Positions 33,675 through 43,641 are shown, counted from the stretch's first letter. The stretch is 64,000 bases of DNA from Aeromonas veronii bv. veronii (GCF_000820225.1 NZ_CDDK01000018.1:124001-188000), one strand, 5' to 3'. Numbers and translations are program-made. Notes: generated by a model from the letters alone, not told the origin.

Positions 33675-34496
33675 TCAGGGCTTGAAGGCACCGATAAAGA
33701 TGGCGGGATCGACCCGGGTGTCGTTGAGGCTGACGTTCCAGTGCATATGGGGGCCGGTGGCGCGACCGGTCGAACCGACTCGCCCGACGATGCCGCCCCG
33801 CGGCAGGCTCTGGCCGAGCTTCACATCGATCTTCGACATGTGGCAGAACATGCTGATGAGCCCCTGACCGTGGTCGACAAAGACGGTATTGCCGTTGAAG
33901 AAGTAGTTGCCGATCAGGATCACCTTGCCAGCTGCGGGGGACTTGATCGGGGTGCCGGCGCCCACGGCGAAGTCGAGGCCGGAGTGGGGGTTGCGCTCCT
34001 CGCCATTGAAGAAGCGACGCAGGCCAAACGGGCTGGAGAGGGGGCCGTTGACCGGCTTGTCGAACATCAGGTTGCTCGGCTGGTTGGGGCTGAAGGTCTG
34101 GTAAGCCCGGGTCTGCTCCGCCAGCTCGCGGTTGATACGGGTCATATCTTCGGCGAGCGGATTGACCTGACGGCTGTTCTTGAGCTTGATGTGCTGCTCG
34201 CGGTAGTGCTTGGGGGTGACGGTGAAGTCGAGAGTACGGCCATCACCTGTGGTCAGTTGCTGGGCGCCGGGCGTGCTTTTCAGAGAGATGCCGACGATGG
34301 CGATCCACTGGTTGTCTTCGCGCACCACCAGCACGGGTTTGTCGTGATAGCGGGCCGTGGGTGCAGTGGCAGATGCGCCAAGAGGGATCACCGCAACGCC
34401 ACCCGGCACCGGATGGTTGAGCAGGCGACTGATAAAACCCTCGGCCAGGGCTGACTGGCTGGCCAGTAACAACAACAGACAACAAACAACTCTCAT
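33675..34496 (-). CDS. M23-family peptidoglycan endopeptidase
   Basis: A 273-residue exported LytM/M23 metallopeptidase. MRVVCCLLLLLASQSALAEG is the signal peptide, which fixes the start at 34496. An N-terminal domain with VVREDNQWIAIVGISL precedes the peptidase. Zinc ligands and catalytic residues are in NPHSGLDFAVG (H, D) and GPHMHWNVS (H-x-H), with FVDHGQGLISMFCHMSKI between. All are present, so an active cell-wall hydrolase is likely. It is monocistronic, convergent with the MATE gene and divergent from a membrane-protein gene. Confidence 0.92.
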   Translation of the reverse strand: MRVVCCLLLLLASQSALAEGFISRLLNHPVPGGVAVIPLGASATAPTARYHDKPVLVVREDNQWIAIVGISLKSTPGAQQLTTGDGRTLDFTVTPKHYREQHIKLKNSRQVNPLAEDMTRINRELAEQTRAYQTFSPNQPSNLMFDKPVNGPLSSPFGLRRFFNGEERNPHSGLDFAVGAGTPIKSPAAGKVILIGNYFFNGNTVFVDHGQGLISMFCHMSKIDVKLGQSLPRGGIVGRVGSTGRATGPHMHWNVSLNDTRVDPAIFIGAFKP

Positions 34497-34798
34497 GACG
34501 ATACCACTCGATGTTAAAGCGCCCGGGATGGCGGGATGACAACCCCCTGTCCGGCATTCATCGATCACTAAAGGGTGATCACGACACGTAGGCCACGACA
34601 GGCACGGCTGGGGAAGGGGGCAGATTGTGCCTCGTTATAGTCGGGGCAGCCAGAGGCGAGGCATGGCTGACGCCCCTTTTGTGCATAGCTGCGTCAGGTT
34701 TTATGTCGTGGTCGGGCCGCTTCGCCATTGAGTCGCCCCCGCCCTGGCTCTAGAATCGGCTTCCGGCACTGATGCCACCGACACTCCGAGGAGACGAT

Positions 34799-35578
34799 AT
34801 GAACGGATTACCCCCTTTGCGCACTACACCGGCCCGGTACACGACAGGTCGTGGCTGGCTCTGGGTTCGCAGCGGGTTCGATATCTTCAACAAGGGGATG
34901 GGGGTCAGCGTAGCCATGGTGCTGGTCTGGTTTATGGTGGGCATGCTGCTGGAGCAACTGCCGGCGGGTGGCCTTATCTCCCAGCTGCTCTACATGGTGT
35001 GGGGCGCGGGTTGGGTGGCGGTCGCCGCTCGGGGTTATCGGGGGGAGCCGCTGCAGTTTGCCGATCTCTTCGCCGGTTTTCGCCACAAGCTGACCCCGCT
35101 GATGCTAGGCGGTCTGCTGGTGTTGCTGCTGTTCAGCCTGGTTGGCCTCGTCTGTCTCGGTCTGCTCTCCATGTGGGGGCTGCTCCCGCTGCTGACGCAG
35201 GATCCCGAGAGCATGGTGGTCTCAGCCAGCCAGTTGCAACAACTGCTGCTGGTATTGCTGGTGGGGATGCTGCTCATCATTCCCGTGCTGATGGGTGTCA
35301 CCTTTGCTCCTGCGCTGATCTACCACCACGATATCGGCATCATTCAGGCGGTACGGCTGAGCTTCTTCGGCTGCTGGCGCAATATTTTTCCCTTCTTCTG
35401 GTGGGGGCTGCTCTCAGCCATGTTGTTGATGTTTGGCGCTGTGCTGTTGCTGGTAGGTCTGCTGGTGGTGATCCCGGCGCTCAACTACTCCATCTATGTG
35501 GCTTATCGGGATATTTTCCTGGACGAGAGTGCGCAGCCGGAAGCGCCGCACTCAGAACCATTCGGATTTGAAGCCTGA
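34799..35578 (+). CDS. BPSS1780-like integral membrane protein
   Basis: A 259-residue membrane protein with about six hydrophobic segments (about 38-58, 64-80, 103-133, 150-175, 200-230). It resembles the BPSS1780 family (N-terminal V-x-x-G-x-x-W-x-x-x-G pattern in GRGWLWVRSGFDIF). ATG at 34799 follows GAGGAGACGAT; an earlier in-frame ATG overlaps the ribosome binding site and was rejected. Function unknown. It is monocistronic and ends at a terminator. Confidence 0.8.
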   Translation: MNGLPPLRTTPARYTTGRGWLWVRSGFDIFNKGMGVSVAMVLVWFMVGMLLEQLPAGGLISQLLYMVWGAGWVAVAARGYRGEPLQFADLFAGFRHKLTPLMLGGLLVLLLFSLVGLVCLGLLSMWGLLPLLTQDPESMVVSASQLQQLLLVLLVGMLLIIPVLMGVTFAPALIYHHDIGIIQAVRLSFFGCWRNIFPFFWWGLLSAMLLMFGAVLLLVGLLVVIPALNYSIYVAYRDIFLDESAQPEAPHSEPFGFEA

Positions 35579-35596
35579 TCAAGGGATCAGAGTGAA

Positions 35597-35629
35597 GAAG
35601 GGGCCCGCAGCGGCCCCTTCGTTATGTTT
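35597..35629. terminator. Convergent terminator
   Basis: GAAGGGGCC pairs with GGCCCCTTC over a six-base loop, followed by GTTATGTTT, between the membrane-protein gene and the convergent LysR gene. Confidence 0.65.
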
Positions 35630-35644
35630 GGGTGTGCGGAGTGC

Positions 35645-36544
35645 TTACTCCTGCCAGATGGGATCCGCCGCCATGCGGGCCAGCAGAAAATCGAGGAAGC
35701 TGCGCAGTAGCGGCGACATCTGCTTGCGGGTGGCATACACCCCGTAGACGCCGAGACGCTTGGGCTGCCAGTCGGTCAGCAGGGGCACCAGTTCCCCGTG
35801 CTCCAGATAGGGTTGTGCCGAGTAGCGGGGTTGCAGGCTGATCCCTGCGCCTTCCAGCGTTGCTTCCAGCAGCAGGCTGGAGATATTGGCGCTCAGGTTA
35901 CCGCTGACCGGCACTGACTCGGGACCGTCCGGTCCATTGAACTCCCACAGGCTCTTGCCAAAGTAGGTGTAGGTGAGGCAGTTGTGCAGCGCCAAATCCT
36001 GCACCTTGTGTGGCATCGGATGACGGGCCAGATAGGCCGGGCTGGCACAGACTACCGAGTGGCAGGTGCCGAGACGACGTGCCACCAGATTGGGGTCGAG
36101 GTCGTTGGTGATGCGCACCGCCAGATCGATCCGCTCCTCCACCAGATTGACGGTTCTGTCGAGCAGCAGAATGTCGATGGCCGTCCCCGGGTATTGCGCC
36201 AGATAGTCGTTGGCAGCCCCGACCAGCAAGGCTTCTGACAGGGAGTAGCTGCTGGTGATCCGCAGTTGTCCCTTGGGGGCGTCATCCCCCTTCACGGCGA
36301 TCTGCTCCATCTCTTCGCCGAGCGCCAGCATGGCGCGGGCCCGGTTCAGCGCCTCCTCTCCTGGCCCTGTCAGGCTCAAACGACGGGTGGTGCGGTGCAG
36401 CAGGCGGGCGCCCATCCAGCTCTCCAGCTCGGCCAGATAGCGCGACACCATGGCGCGCGACATATCCAGTTTCTCTCCGGCGCCGCTCAGGCTCCCTTGT
36501 TCGACTACGCTGACAAAGACCCGCAAGGCGGTCAGTCGATCCAT
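35645..36544 (-). CDS. LysR-family transcriptional regulator
   Basis: A 299-residue LTTR. The N-terminal HTH (about 1-60) reads MDRLTALRVFVSVVEQGSLSGAG with MSRAMVSRYLAELE as the recognition helix. The effector domain (about 90-295) has GQLRITSSYSLSEALL and the DLAVRI motif typical of the CrgA/DsdC-like subgroup. It is divergent from the MBL-fold gene at 36668 with 123 bases between, so it is the likely regulator of that gene. Effector unknown. Confidence 0.92.
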   Translation of the reverse strand: MDRLTALRVFVSVVEQGSLSGAGEKLDMSRAMVSRYLAELESWMGARLLHRTTRRLSLTGPGEEALNRARAMLALGEEMEQIAVKGDDAPKGQLRITSSYSLSEALLVGAANDYLAQYPGTAIDILLLDRTVNLVEERIDLAVRITNDLDPNLVARRLGTCHSVVCASPAYLARHPMPHKVQDLALHNCLTYTYFGKSLWEFNGPDGPESVPVSGNLSANISSLLLEATLEGAGISLQPRYSAQPYLEHGELVPLLTDWQPKRLGVYGVYATRKQMSPLLRSFLDFLLARMAADPIWQE

Positions 36545-36667
36545 GTACGGCTCTCTATATGTTCGATATGTGCAACAGTGATGCGCTTTTTATGCTGTAT
36601 TTGCACCTTAAGTGATCCAATACACTGTGTCCATCAAATGAACCCCCGAATACTTAATGAGGAATAG

Positions 36668-37531
36668 ATGATGAACAACACCCTGATCCGCAACCTGACT
36701 CTGGCGACCACCCTGTTGAGTGGCGCCGTACTGGCCGCCCCCCTGAGCGTGACCGTCTACAACCCTGGCGAGAAGGCGATCTTCCCGGTCTCCTCCTCAC
36801 TGGTGACCGGTGACAAAGAGGCCATCCTGATTGATGCCCAGTTCGACGTGCAAAATGGTCAGGCGCTGGTCGACATGATCAAGAAGAGCGGCAAGAAGCT
36901 GACCACTGTCTATATCAGTGCCGGTGACCCCGACTTCTACTTCGGTCTGGAGCCAGTCATGGCGGCGTTCCCGGATGTCAAAGTGCTGGCCGACCAGCAT
37001 GTGGTTGACCATATCAACCAGACCAAGGATGCCAAGCTGAGCTACTGGAGCCCGATCCTCGGGAAGGGTGCACCGAAGAGCCTGACCGTGCCGCAAGTGA
37101 TGACCGCCAGCCACCTGACGCTGGATGGCGAGAAGATTGAAATCAAAGAGATGAATACCCCGAATGCCTACCTCTGGGCCCCTTCCATCAAGACTGCTTT
37201 TGGTGGTGTGCCGGTTTACCACGGGGTGCATGTCTGGATGGCGGACAGCCAGACCAAGGCGGCTCGCAGCAACTGGGTCAAGGCGCTGGACAACCTGCTG
37301 GCCCTGAAACCCGAGCGCGTGGTACCGGGCCACTTCCTGGGCACGGCTCCCAAAGGCACTGCTGCTGTGAGCTTTACCCGTGACTATGTAGAGCGTTTCG
37401 AACAGGAGCTGGCCAAGGCGAAAAACTCCGGTGAGCTGATTGAGGCTCTGAAGAAGGCCTATCCGGCACTGCCGGTTGACGATGGTCTGGCCATCGGTGC
37501 CAAGGTCAATACCGGCGAGATGAAGTGGTAA
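36668..37531 (+). CDS. Exported MBL-fold protein with degenerate metal site
   Basis: A 287-residue protein with a signal peptide (LIRNLTLATTLLSGAVLA). The MBL fold is recognisable: FPVSSSLVTGDKEAILIDAQF, LTTVYISAGDPDFYFGLEP, and ERVVPGHFLG. The canonical H-x-H-x-D-H becomes A-G-D-P-D-F here, so both His of the first pair and the last His are lost; only the Asp and a late His (PGHF) remain. Ordinary dizinc hydrolase activity is therefore doubtful. Either ATG of the ATGATG pair could start it; GAGGAATAG precedes. It is divergent from a LysR regulator and ends at its own terminator. Related periplasmic MBL proteins have been annotated as hydrolases or lactonase-like. Confidence 0.8.
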   Translation: MMNNTLIRNLTLATTLLSGAVLAAPLSVTVYNPGEKAIFPVSSSLVTGDKEAILIDAQFDVQNGQALVDMIKKSGKKLTTVYISAGDPDFYFGLEPVMAAFPDVKVLADQHVVDHINQTKDAKLSYWSPILGKGAPKSLTVPQVMTASHLTLDGEKIEIKEMNTPNAYLWAPSIKTAFGGVPVYHGVHVWMADSQTKAARSNWVKALDNLLALKPERVVPGHFLGTAPKGTAAVSFTRDYVERFEQELAKAKNSGELIEALKKAYPALPVDDGLAIGAKVNTGEMKW

Positions 37532-37562
37532 GCCACTGAGCCTGCTTTCCCTGTGTTTTTTT

Positions 37563-37588
37563 ACCGGGCCTAAGGGCCCGGTTTTTTA
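37563..37588 (+). terminator. MBL-fold gene terminator
   Basis: ACCGGGCC and GGCCCGGT with a four-base loop and a run of six T, 31 bases after the stop. Confidence 0.85.
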
Positions 37589-37606
37589 TCCGAGATCGAA
37601 GTGAGA

Positions 37607-38251
37607 ATGAAGATGAGCGAACAACAAACCACCCTCCATTATGTCTATGACCCCCTCTGTGGCTGGTGCTACGGTGCCGCCCCCCTGTTGCAGGCGGCAG
37701 CAACTATTGCCGGACTCAAGATCGAGCTGCATGCGGGCGGTCTATGGCTGGGTAGTCGCCGTCAGCCGATGGGCGAGGCATTGCGTGATTATGTGCGCCC
37801 CCATGATCAGCGGATCGAAGCGCTGACCGGCCAGCATTTTGGCGAACGCTACTTTAACGAACTGCTGCTGCGGGAAGGCTGTCTGCTGGACTCCGAGCCG
37901 CCGATCCGTGCGGTTTTGGCCGTCACGGCCTTGGGGGGGAATGGGTTGGCCATGTTGCACCGGATCCAGCAATCCCACTATCGGGACGGGATCTGGATTG
38001 GTGAGCCGGCATTTCTCGCCACGCTGGCGGCAGAGCAGGGGATTTCAGCCGAGGAATTCCAACAAGCTTATCTGCAGGCCCCCTTGCTGCAACATCTGGC
38101 AGATAGCCAGGGCTGGATGAAATGGCTGGGCGGTCAGGGTTATCCCACCCTTGGGTTGATGCACAACGGTAAGGTGAGTGCTGTTCGAGTGGCGGACTTT
38201 TTGGGCGATCCTGCCGGGTTGCGTCAGCATCTTCTTGAGTTGATGGAATAG
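37607..38251 (+). CDS. DsbA-family thioredoxin-fold protein
   Basis: A 214-residue cytoplasmic protein of the DsbA/FrnE-like group. The active site DPLCGWCYGAAP is at about residues 15-26 (C-G-W-C), followed by the helical insertion. The cis-Pro loop is probably GQGYPTLGLM near residue 180. No signal peptide is present, so it is not the periplasmic DsbA. ATG codons at 37607 and 37613 are both possible; a GTG at 37601 is less likely. It may reduce or isomerise cytoplasmic thiols. It lies between two terminated genes. Confidence 0.87.
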   Translation: MKMSEQQTTLHYVYDPLCGWCYGAAPLLQAAATIAGLKIELHAGGLWLGSRRQPMGEALRDYVRPHDQRIEALTGQHFGERYFNELLLREGCLLDSEPPIRAVLAVTALGGNGLAMLHRIQQSHYRDGIWIGEPAFLATLAAEQGISAEEFQQAYLQAPLLQHLADSQGWMKWLGGQGYPTLGLMHNGKVSAVRVADFLGDPAGLRQHLLELME

Positions 38252-38299
38252 TTATTAGAATGTGAACGGACAAGGTCTCTTTAGAAGTGAAGTGAACGG

Positions 38300-38317
38300 G
38301 CCGATATTCCTGTATGC
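38300..38317 (+). promoter_or_regulatory. Possible sigma-28 promoter of the second chemoreceptor
   Basis: GCCGATAT at 38300-38307 matches the flagellar -10 at seven of eight positions. The -35 is weak (TTAG/TAGA at the right distance). The leader to the start would be about 107 bases. Confidence 0.45.
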
Positions 38318-38423
38318 AGAAGCGATATGAAAGCCTTCGACTTTCTGCTTGCAGACTATGCTCTATGTGACCATTCCCGGCGGATGTTGCGGGAGTGCAG
38401 ACTCATTTCAAGGAAGCCCTCAT

Positions 38424-40064
38424 ATGTTCAAAAACATGTCTATCGGCCAGAAACTGAGTGCCGGATTTGCCATCCTGGCACTGCTGGTACTGGGCTTGGC
38501 CTGGTTTTCCATCAGCCAGTTGGCAAAGCTCTATGGTGATACCGAAACCATCACTGACAACCTGCTGCCGTCAACCCGCTATGCCAGCCAGATGCATGTT
38601 GCCATTCTGGATGCGCGCCGCTCAGAGCTGGCCCAGGTCATCGGTGGTCTGAACAAGGATGATCAAGAGGTAAGCGATCGCACCCTGACCTTCAATAAGG
38701 CCAGGCAGGAATTTGAGCAAGCAGCCCAAAAATACGGTGCTTTAGCTTTCACTACAGGTGAAGAGAAACAGGTTTATGAGCAGGTGGTTGCGGCGGGGGC
38801 CAAGTATTTTGCGGTGCATGACCAACTGTTGAGCGCCTTCGCTGCTGGCGATCTGGAGCGAGTCAGAAGTCTGCGCAAAAACGAAACCCGGGTCGCGCTG
38901 GAGGAGGTGGGAGCAAAATCCTTCCGCCTGCGGGAAATCAATAACGAGATTGCGGCCCAGATGACAAAAGATGTGGAGGCGCTCTACAGCAGTGCCAGAA
39001 CCATGAGCGTCATTGTCAGTCTGGTGACGCTGGGTTTTGTTGTGGCAATTGCCTGGCTGCTGACCGGTCAGATCCGCAATCCGGTGATGGCGTTGCTGGA
39101 ACAGACCCGGCGGGTCTCCTCTGGTGATCTCACCTCCCGCATCGATATGCAGCAGTTCAACAATGATGAACTGGGAACCCTTGCCAAAGGGTTTGGTGAA
39201 ATGCAGACCAATCTGCGCACTCTGGTGAGTGAAGTGTCGGGCTCTGTGGTGCAACTGAGTTCCGCCGCGGAGGAGATCAGCTCTGTTGCCAGCCAGTCAG
39301 CCAACAACATGAATGCTCAGCAACATGAGTTGAATCAGCTGGCAACGGCGATGAACGAGATGCAGGCTACGGTGCAGGAGGTCTCTCGCAACACCAGCGA
39401 TGCGGCCAGTGCTGCCACCTCGGCCAGTGAGACGGCCGAACTTGGTGCGCAAACGGTGAATGACTCCATTCTGCGCATCGAACGGGTCGCCGGTGCTATC
39501 GAGAGCACTGCGGTAGTGATCCGCCAACTGGGCGATGACAGCCGCAATATCGGTATGGTGCTGGAGGTGATCCGCGGCATTGCCGAACAGACCAACCTGC
39601 TGGCATTGAATGCGGCGATTGAAGCGGCTCGTGCCGGTGAGCAAGGGCGGGGGTTTGCTGTGGTGGCGGATGAGGTGCGTACTCTGGCCAAGCGCACCCA
39701 AGACTCCACCTCCCAGATCAATACCATCATTGCCGAGTTGCAGCAGCGTGCCGAGCAGGCGGGCAGTACCATGCAACAGAGTCAGGAGCTGATGAACACC
39801 ACGGTTGCTACCGCGCGGGAAGCGGGCGAGTCCATCTCCCAGATCAGTGGCTCGGTCAGCAGTATCTCCCACATGAACATCCAGATTGCGACAGCCACCG
39901 AAGAGCAGGGGGCGGTGAGCGAGGAGCTCAACCGCAACGTGGTCAATATCAGCCATGCTTCCGAAGAGGTGGCCGCCGGTGCCACCCAGATGGCTCAGGC
40001 GTGCAATGAGCTGAACCATCTGGCAACCCAGTTGCAGGATATGGTGCGCCGTTTCAGGGTGTAA
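38424..40064 (+). CDS. Methyl-accepting chemotaxis protein with four-helix-bundle sensor
   Basis: A 546-residue chemoreceptor. TM1 is at about 11-30, a helical periplasmic sensor (4HB-type) at about 32-190, TM2 at about 195-215 ([20 protein letters not shown]), then HAMP. The signalling tip contains [19 protein letters not shown] and [18 protein letters not shown]. No NWETF-type tail. [11 protein letters not shown] at 38424 follows AAGGAAG; the longer in-frame start has no site and would put extra residues before TM1. Ligand unknown. Confidence 0.94.
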   Translation: MFKNMSIGQKLSAGFAILALLVLGLAWFSISQLAKLYGDTETITDNLLPSTRYASQMHVAILDARRSELAQVIGGLNKDDQEVSDRTLTFNKARQEFEQAAQKYGALAFTTGEEKQVYEQVVAAGAKYFAVHDQLLSAFAAGDLERVRSLRKNETRVALEEVGAKSFRLREINNEIAAQMTKDVEALYSSARTMSVIVSLVTLGFVVAIAWLLTGQIRNPVMALLEQTRRVSSGDLTSRIDMQQFNNDELGTLAKGFGEMQTNLRTLVSEVSGSVVQLSSAAEEISSVASQSANNMNAQQHELNQLATAMNEMQATVQEVSRNTSDAASAATSASETAELGAQTVNDSILRIERVAGAIESTAVVIRQLGDDSRNIGMVLEVIRGIAEQTNLLALNAAIEAARAGEQGRGFAVVADEVRTLAKRTQDSTSQINTIIAELQQRAEQAGSTMQQSQELMNTTVATAREAGESISQISGSVSSISHMNIQIATATEEQGAVSEELNRNVVNISHASEEVAAGATQMAQACNELNHLATQLQDMVRRFRV

Positions 40065-40082
40065 TCCCTCGGCGAGTCAAAC

Positions 40083-40120
40083 AGCCCGATTACCGCAAGG
40101 TGATCGGGCTTTTCTGTTTT
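40083..40120 (+). terminator. Chemoreceptor terminator
   Basis: AGCCCGATTACC pairs with GGTGATCGGGCT (one G-T) around GCAA, followed by TTTCTGTTTT. Confidence 0.8.
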
Positions 40121-40220
40121 GGAGAGGTAGCCAGAGAGGTTCACCGCGAGCGGATGACTTGTCCCGCCGGACGATATTGTGCATGCTGATGGCCCATTTT
40201 CCAGGCAGGACTCTTGCTGT

Positions 40221-41120
40221 ATGAATCTTCGCGATCTCGAATATCTGGTGGCGCTGGATGAGGAAAAACATTTTCGCAAAGCCGCTGAACGCTGCTTTGT
40301 CAGTCAACCCACCCTGAGCGGCCAGCTGCGCAAGCTGGAGGATGAACTCGGGGTCATTCTGATCGAACGTACCTCGCGCAAGGTGCTGTTTACTCCGGCT
40401 GGCGATGCCATGGCCCATCAGGCGCGTCGGGTGCTCAAGGAGGTGCGCGAGCTCAAGAGCATCGGTCAGCACTTCTCCGAGCCGATGTCCGGGGAGATCC
40501 ATATCGGTTTTATTCCGACCGTGGGCCCCTACCTGTTGCCCCGCATTATCCAGACCCTGCGTGAGCGTTTTCCCCAGCTGGAGTTCTACCTCTATGAGGA
40601 GCAGACCCAAACCCTGCTCAAGCGGTTGGAAGAGGGGGAGCTGGATTGCGTCATTCTGGCCGAGATGCCGGGGATGGAGGGGTTTGGTTCAATCCAGCTC
40701 TATCATGAGCCGATGTGGTTGGCTGTGCCTTGCCATCACCCCGAAGCACAGGCCAGGCAGGTGCCACTCGGCAATCTCAAGGGAAAGAAATTGCTGATGC
40801 TGGCCGATGGCCACTGTTTGCGGGATCAGGCGATGGGATTCTGTTTCGCCGGCGGGATAGGTGAGGATCAACGCTTCAAGGGCACCAGTCTCGAGACACT
40901 GCGCAACATGGTGGCCGCCGGTAGCGGCATGACTTTGGTGCCAAAGTTGGCCGTACCTGCCGATCATGATGAGGGCGGGGTGAGCTATCGACCTGTGGTT
41001 GACCCTGTGCCGGGGCGTACCATCTCGCTGCTCTATCGCCACTACTCGGTGCGTCGCCCCTGTTTCAACGAGCTGGCCGCCTCGATTGCCACGCTGATGA
41101 GCAAGCAGTTGGCCCAATAA
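40221..41120 (+). CDS. oxyR: Hydrogen-peroxide sensor OxyR
   Basis: OxyR, 299 residues, the LysR-type activator of the peroxide regulon. The HTH region reads MNLRDLEYLVALDEEKHFRKAA and SQPTLSGQLRKLEDELG. Counting from the start at 40221, the redox cysteines fall at 199 and 208 (DGHCLRDQAMGFC), exactly the E. coli positions. The C-terminal SLETLRNMVAAGSGMTLVP is also conserved. A longer in-frame start was rejected because the family begins MN[IL]RDLEYL. It converges with mrcA at a bidirectional terminator. Confidence 0.97.
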   Translation: MNLRDLEYLVALDEEKHFRKAAERCFVSQPTLSGQLRKLEDELGVILIERTSRKVLFTPAGDAMAHQARRVLKEVRELKSIGQHFSEPMSGEIHIGFIPTVGPYLLPRIIQTLRERFPQLEFYLYEEQTQTLLKRLEEGELDCVILAEMPGMEGFGSIQLYHEPMWLAVPCHHPEAQARQVPLGNLKGKKLLMLADGHCLRDQAMGFCFAGGIGEDQRFKGTSLETLRNMVAAGSGMTLVPKLAVPADHDEGGVSYRPVVDPVPGRTISLLYRHYSVRRPCFNELAASIATLMSKQLAQ

Positions 41121-41149
41121 AAAAACCGGCAGCCAAGGCTGCCGGTTTT
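41119..41149. terminator. Bidirectional terminator oxyR / mrcA
   Basis: A 13-base perfect stem, AAAACCGGCAGCC with GGCTGCCGGTTTT, with A- and T-runs on both sides. Confidence 0.9.
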
Positions 41150-41169
41150 GCTTCTGCCGCAAGAGCAGC

Positions 41170-43641
41170 TTAGAAGATATCGTCGGTTGAGACAGGCCCT
41201 TCAACATCGGGGTTGTCACCGCCGTAGACCTGATTGCCATCCGAGCTCGGTGCTGCGTAGCGGGTCGGCTCGGTCCCTTCCTTGAAGTATTCGTCGGTGC
41301 CGCCACTGGTTGCCAGCAGGCCGGTTTCGCTATCAATCTTCACAGTCATGATCCCTTCGGGAACGGGCATTTTGTGCTCCGGCAACTTTTTGAGGGCGAC
41401 TTTCATGAAGTCGATCCAGATAGGCTGCGCGGCGCCGCCACCAAACTCGGCACGGCCAAGGCCACGCTGGTGGTTGTCAAAACCGATCCAGGAGGTGGCA
41501 ACGATGTCCGGGGTGTAGCCGGAGAACCAGGCATCCCGCGATTCGTTGGTTGTACCGGTTTTACCGGAGATATCGTGACGTTTCAGGTCGCGGGCTGCAC
41601 GCCAGCCTGTACCACGCCAGCCGTTGCCACCCCAGATGGCTGTGCTCAGGGTGTCGGTGATCAGGAACGCACTCTGGGCACTGATGGTATGCGGGGCGAT
41701 GATAGGCGCGAGAGGGGTCTGCGTGCCATCTTGTGCGGCTCCATCAACAGTTGGCTCCGGCAGTGTGCTCTGCTCGGGTGCGGCCTGCTGTTCGCAGGTG
41801 GTGCAAGCAATAGCAGGATTGGCCTGATAGAGGGTGTTCTCCAGACTGTCGGTCACTTTGTCGATGAAGTATGGGGTCACCAGGAAGCCACCGTTGGCCA
41901 GTACCGAGTAACCACGTACCACTTCGAGGGGGGTGAATTCGGCAGCGCCCAGCGCCAGCGACTCATGGGGAGAGATGAAGTCGCGGGGGAAGCCAAAGCG
42001 GGTCAGACCGTCGATATAGGTATCCAGACCGATGGCGCGCATCAGTCGAACCGACATCACGTTCTTGGACTTGGCCAGTCCCAGACGCAGCGGAGTGGGA
42101 CCATCATAAACGGCCGGGGAGTTCTTGGGCTGCCACATGGGCCCTTTTGACGGATCCCACTGGTTGATCGGCGCATCGTTGATGAGCGACGCCAGGGTAT
42201 AGCCGTGCTCCAGCGCGGTCGCATAGAGGAAAGGCTTGATATTGGAACCGATCTGGCGACGCGCCTGATCGACCCGGTTGAATTTGGAGAGTTCGAAGCT
42301 GAAACCACCGACCAGCGCTTCCAGTGCCCCATTTTTCGGGTTCATGGCAACCAGCGCGGCGTTGACGTCCGGGATTTGGGCCAGCAGCAACTCTTCGCCC
42401 TCTTCCCGCACCCAGATCTGGGCGCCGACTTTCAGCACATCGCGCGCCGATTTCGGGGCATAGCTCTGACGGTCGTCGGTAATAAAGGAGCGGGCCCATT
42501 TAATGCCGTTCCAGCCGAGCTCTGCTTCCTTGCCATTCTTCAGTACCAGCGTGGCGCTGCGATCACCGAGCTTGGTCACGACCGCCGCCATCAGCGGATC
42601 ATAAGTGGGCTGCTTGCCAAGGTGAGCGACAATCTGCTCGTAATCCCAGGCTGTCTCGCCTGCCTTCCACAACTGATCCGTCGGGCCACGATAGCCGTGG
42701 CGCATATCATAGGCAAAGACGCCATCCAGCAGCGCCTGTCTTGCCGCCCGCTGACGTTCGGCAGAGACGGTCGTGTAGACGTGCAGGCCCATGGTATAGG
42801 CATCTTCACCGAACTGCTCGACCATCTTCTGGCGCACCATTTCCCCCAGATAGGGGGCGTGCAGGGTCACTTCGGCGCCGTGAAAACGGGCCTTGATCGG
42901 CATCTTGGACGCTTCGTCAAACTGAGCCTGGGTTATCTTGCCAGTTTCCAGCATCCGGCCCAGCACGACGTTGCGGCGCGCAAAGGCGCGCTCGGGGGAG
43001 CGGATGGGGTTGAGCATGGAGGGGGCTTTCGGCAGACCGGCAATGATGGCGATCTCGTCCAGTCCCAGATCCTTGACCTCTTTACCAAAGTAAACCTGTG
43101 CCGCCGCACCGATCCCGAAGGAGCGATAACCGAGGGGGATTTTATTGAGGTAGAGTTCGAGGATCTCGTCTTTTGAGAGATTCTGCTCGATCCGCCAGGC
43201 CAGGAAGACCTCCTTGATCTTGCGGATGATGGTCTTCTCATTGCTCAGGAAGAAGTTGCGGGCAACCTGCTGGGTGATGGTACTGGCACCCTGACGGGCA
43301 TGGCCGGAGACAGCCCAGACGGATGCAGCTCGAATGATACCAATCGGGTCAATGCCCGGGTGCTCATAGAAACGTGCATCTTCGGTCGCCAGTACGGCAT
43401 CGATCATGGGTTGCGGAATTTCGTCCAGACGCAGCGGAATGCGACGAATTTCGCCATATTGGGCGATCAACTCCCCATCCCGGCTGTAAACCCGCATCGG
43501 GGTTGCCAGCTTGACGTCACGCAGTGCGGTGACATCGGGCAGTTGGGGTTTGATATAGAAGTAGATACCGATGAGGCTGGCAACACCCAGCACTGCACCC
43601 AGCATCATGACAATAAACAGGCGAACGAGCCATTTCAGCAT
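41170..43641 (-). CDS. mrcA: Penicillin-binding protein 1A
   Basis: PBP1A, 823 residues, a bifunctional class A enzyme. A membrane anchor lies at about 8-30. The glycosyltransferase domain has ATEDARFYEHPGID (catalytic Glu), GASTITQQVARN and LYLNKIPLG. The transpeptidase has S-x-x-K in IGSNIKPFLY, S-x-N in LAKSKNVMSV and the K-T-G motif in SGKTGTTNESRDAW. An insert between domains matches the OB-like region of proteobacterial PBP1A. Start MLKWLVRLF at 43641 was chosen; a 45-codon upstream extension is not family-like. It is divergent from pilM, the usual arrangement in this group. Confidence 0.96.
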   Translation of the reverse strand: MLKWLVRLFIVMMLGAVLGVASLIGIYFYIKPQLPDVTALRDVKLATPMRVYSRDGELIAQYGEIRRIPLRLDEIPQPMIDAVLATEDARFYEHPGIDPIGIIRAASVWAVSGHARQGASTITQQVARNFFLSNEKTIIRKIKEVFLAWRIEQNLSKDEILELYLNKIPLGYRSFGIGAAAQVYFGKEVKDLGLDEIAIIAGLPKAPSMLNPIRSPERAFARRNVVLGRMLETGKITQAQFDEASKMPIKARFHGAEVTLHAPYLGEMVRQKMVEQFGEDAYTMGLHVYTTVSAERQRAARQALLDGVFAYDMRHGYRGPTDQLWKAGETAWDYEQIVAHLGKQPTYDPLMAAVVTKLGDRSATLVLKNGKEAELGWNGIKWARSFITDDRQSYAPKSARDVLKVGAQIWVREEGEELLLAQIPDVNAALVAMNPKNGALEALVGGFSFELSKFNRVDQARRQIGSNIKPFLYATALEHGYTLASLINDAPINQWDPSKGPMWQPKNSPAVYDGPTPLRLGLAKSKNVMSVRLMRAIGLDTYIDGLTRFGFPRDFISPHESLALGAAEFTPLEVVRGYSVLANGGFLVTPYFIDKVTDSLENTLYQANPAIACTTCEQQAAPEQSTLPEPTVDGAAQDGTQTPLAPIIAPHTISAQSAFLITDTLSTAIWGGNGWRGTGWRAARDLKRHDISGKTGTTNESRDAWFSGYTPDIVATSWIGFDNHQRGLGRAEFGGGAAQPIWIDFMKVALKKLPEHKMPVPEGIMTVKIDSETGLLATSGGTDEYFKEGTEPTRYAAPSSDGNQVYGGDNPDVEGPVSTDDIF

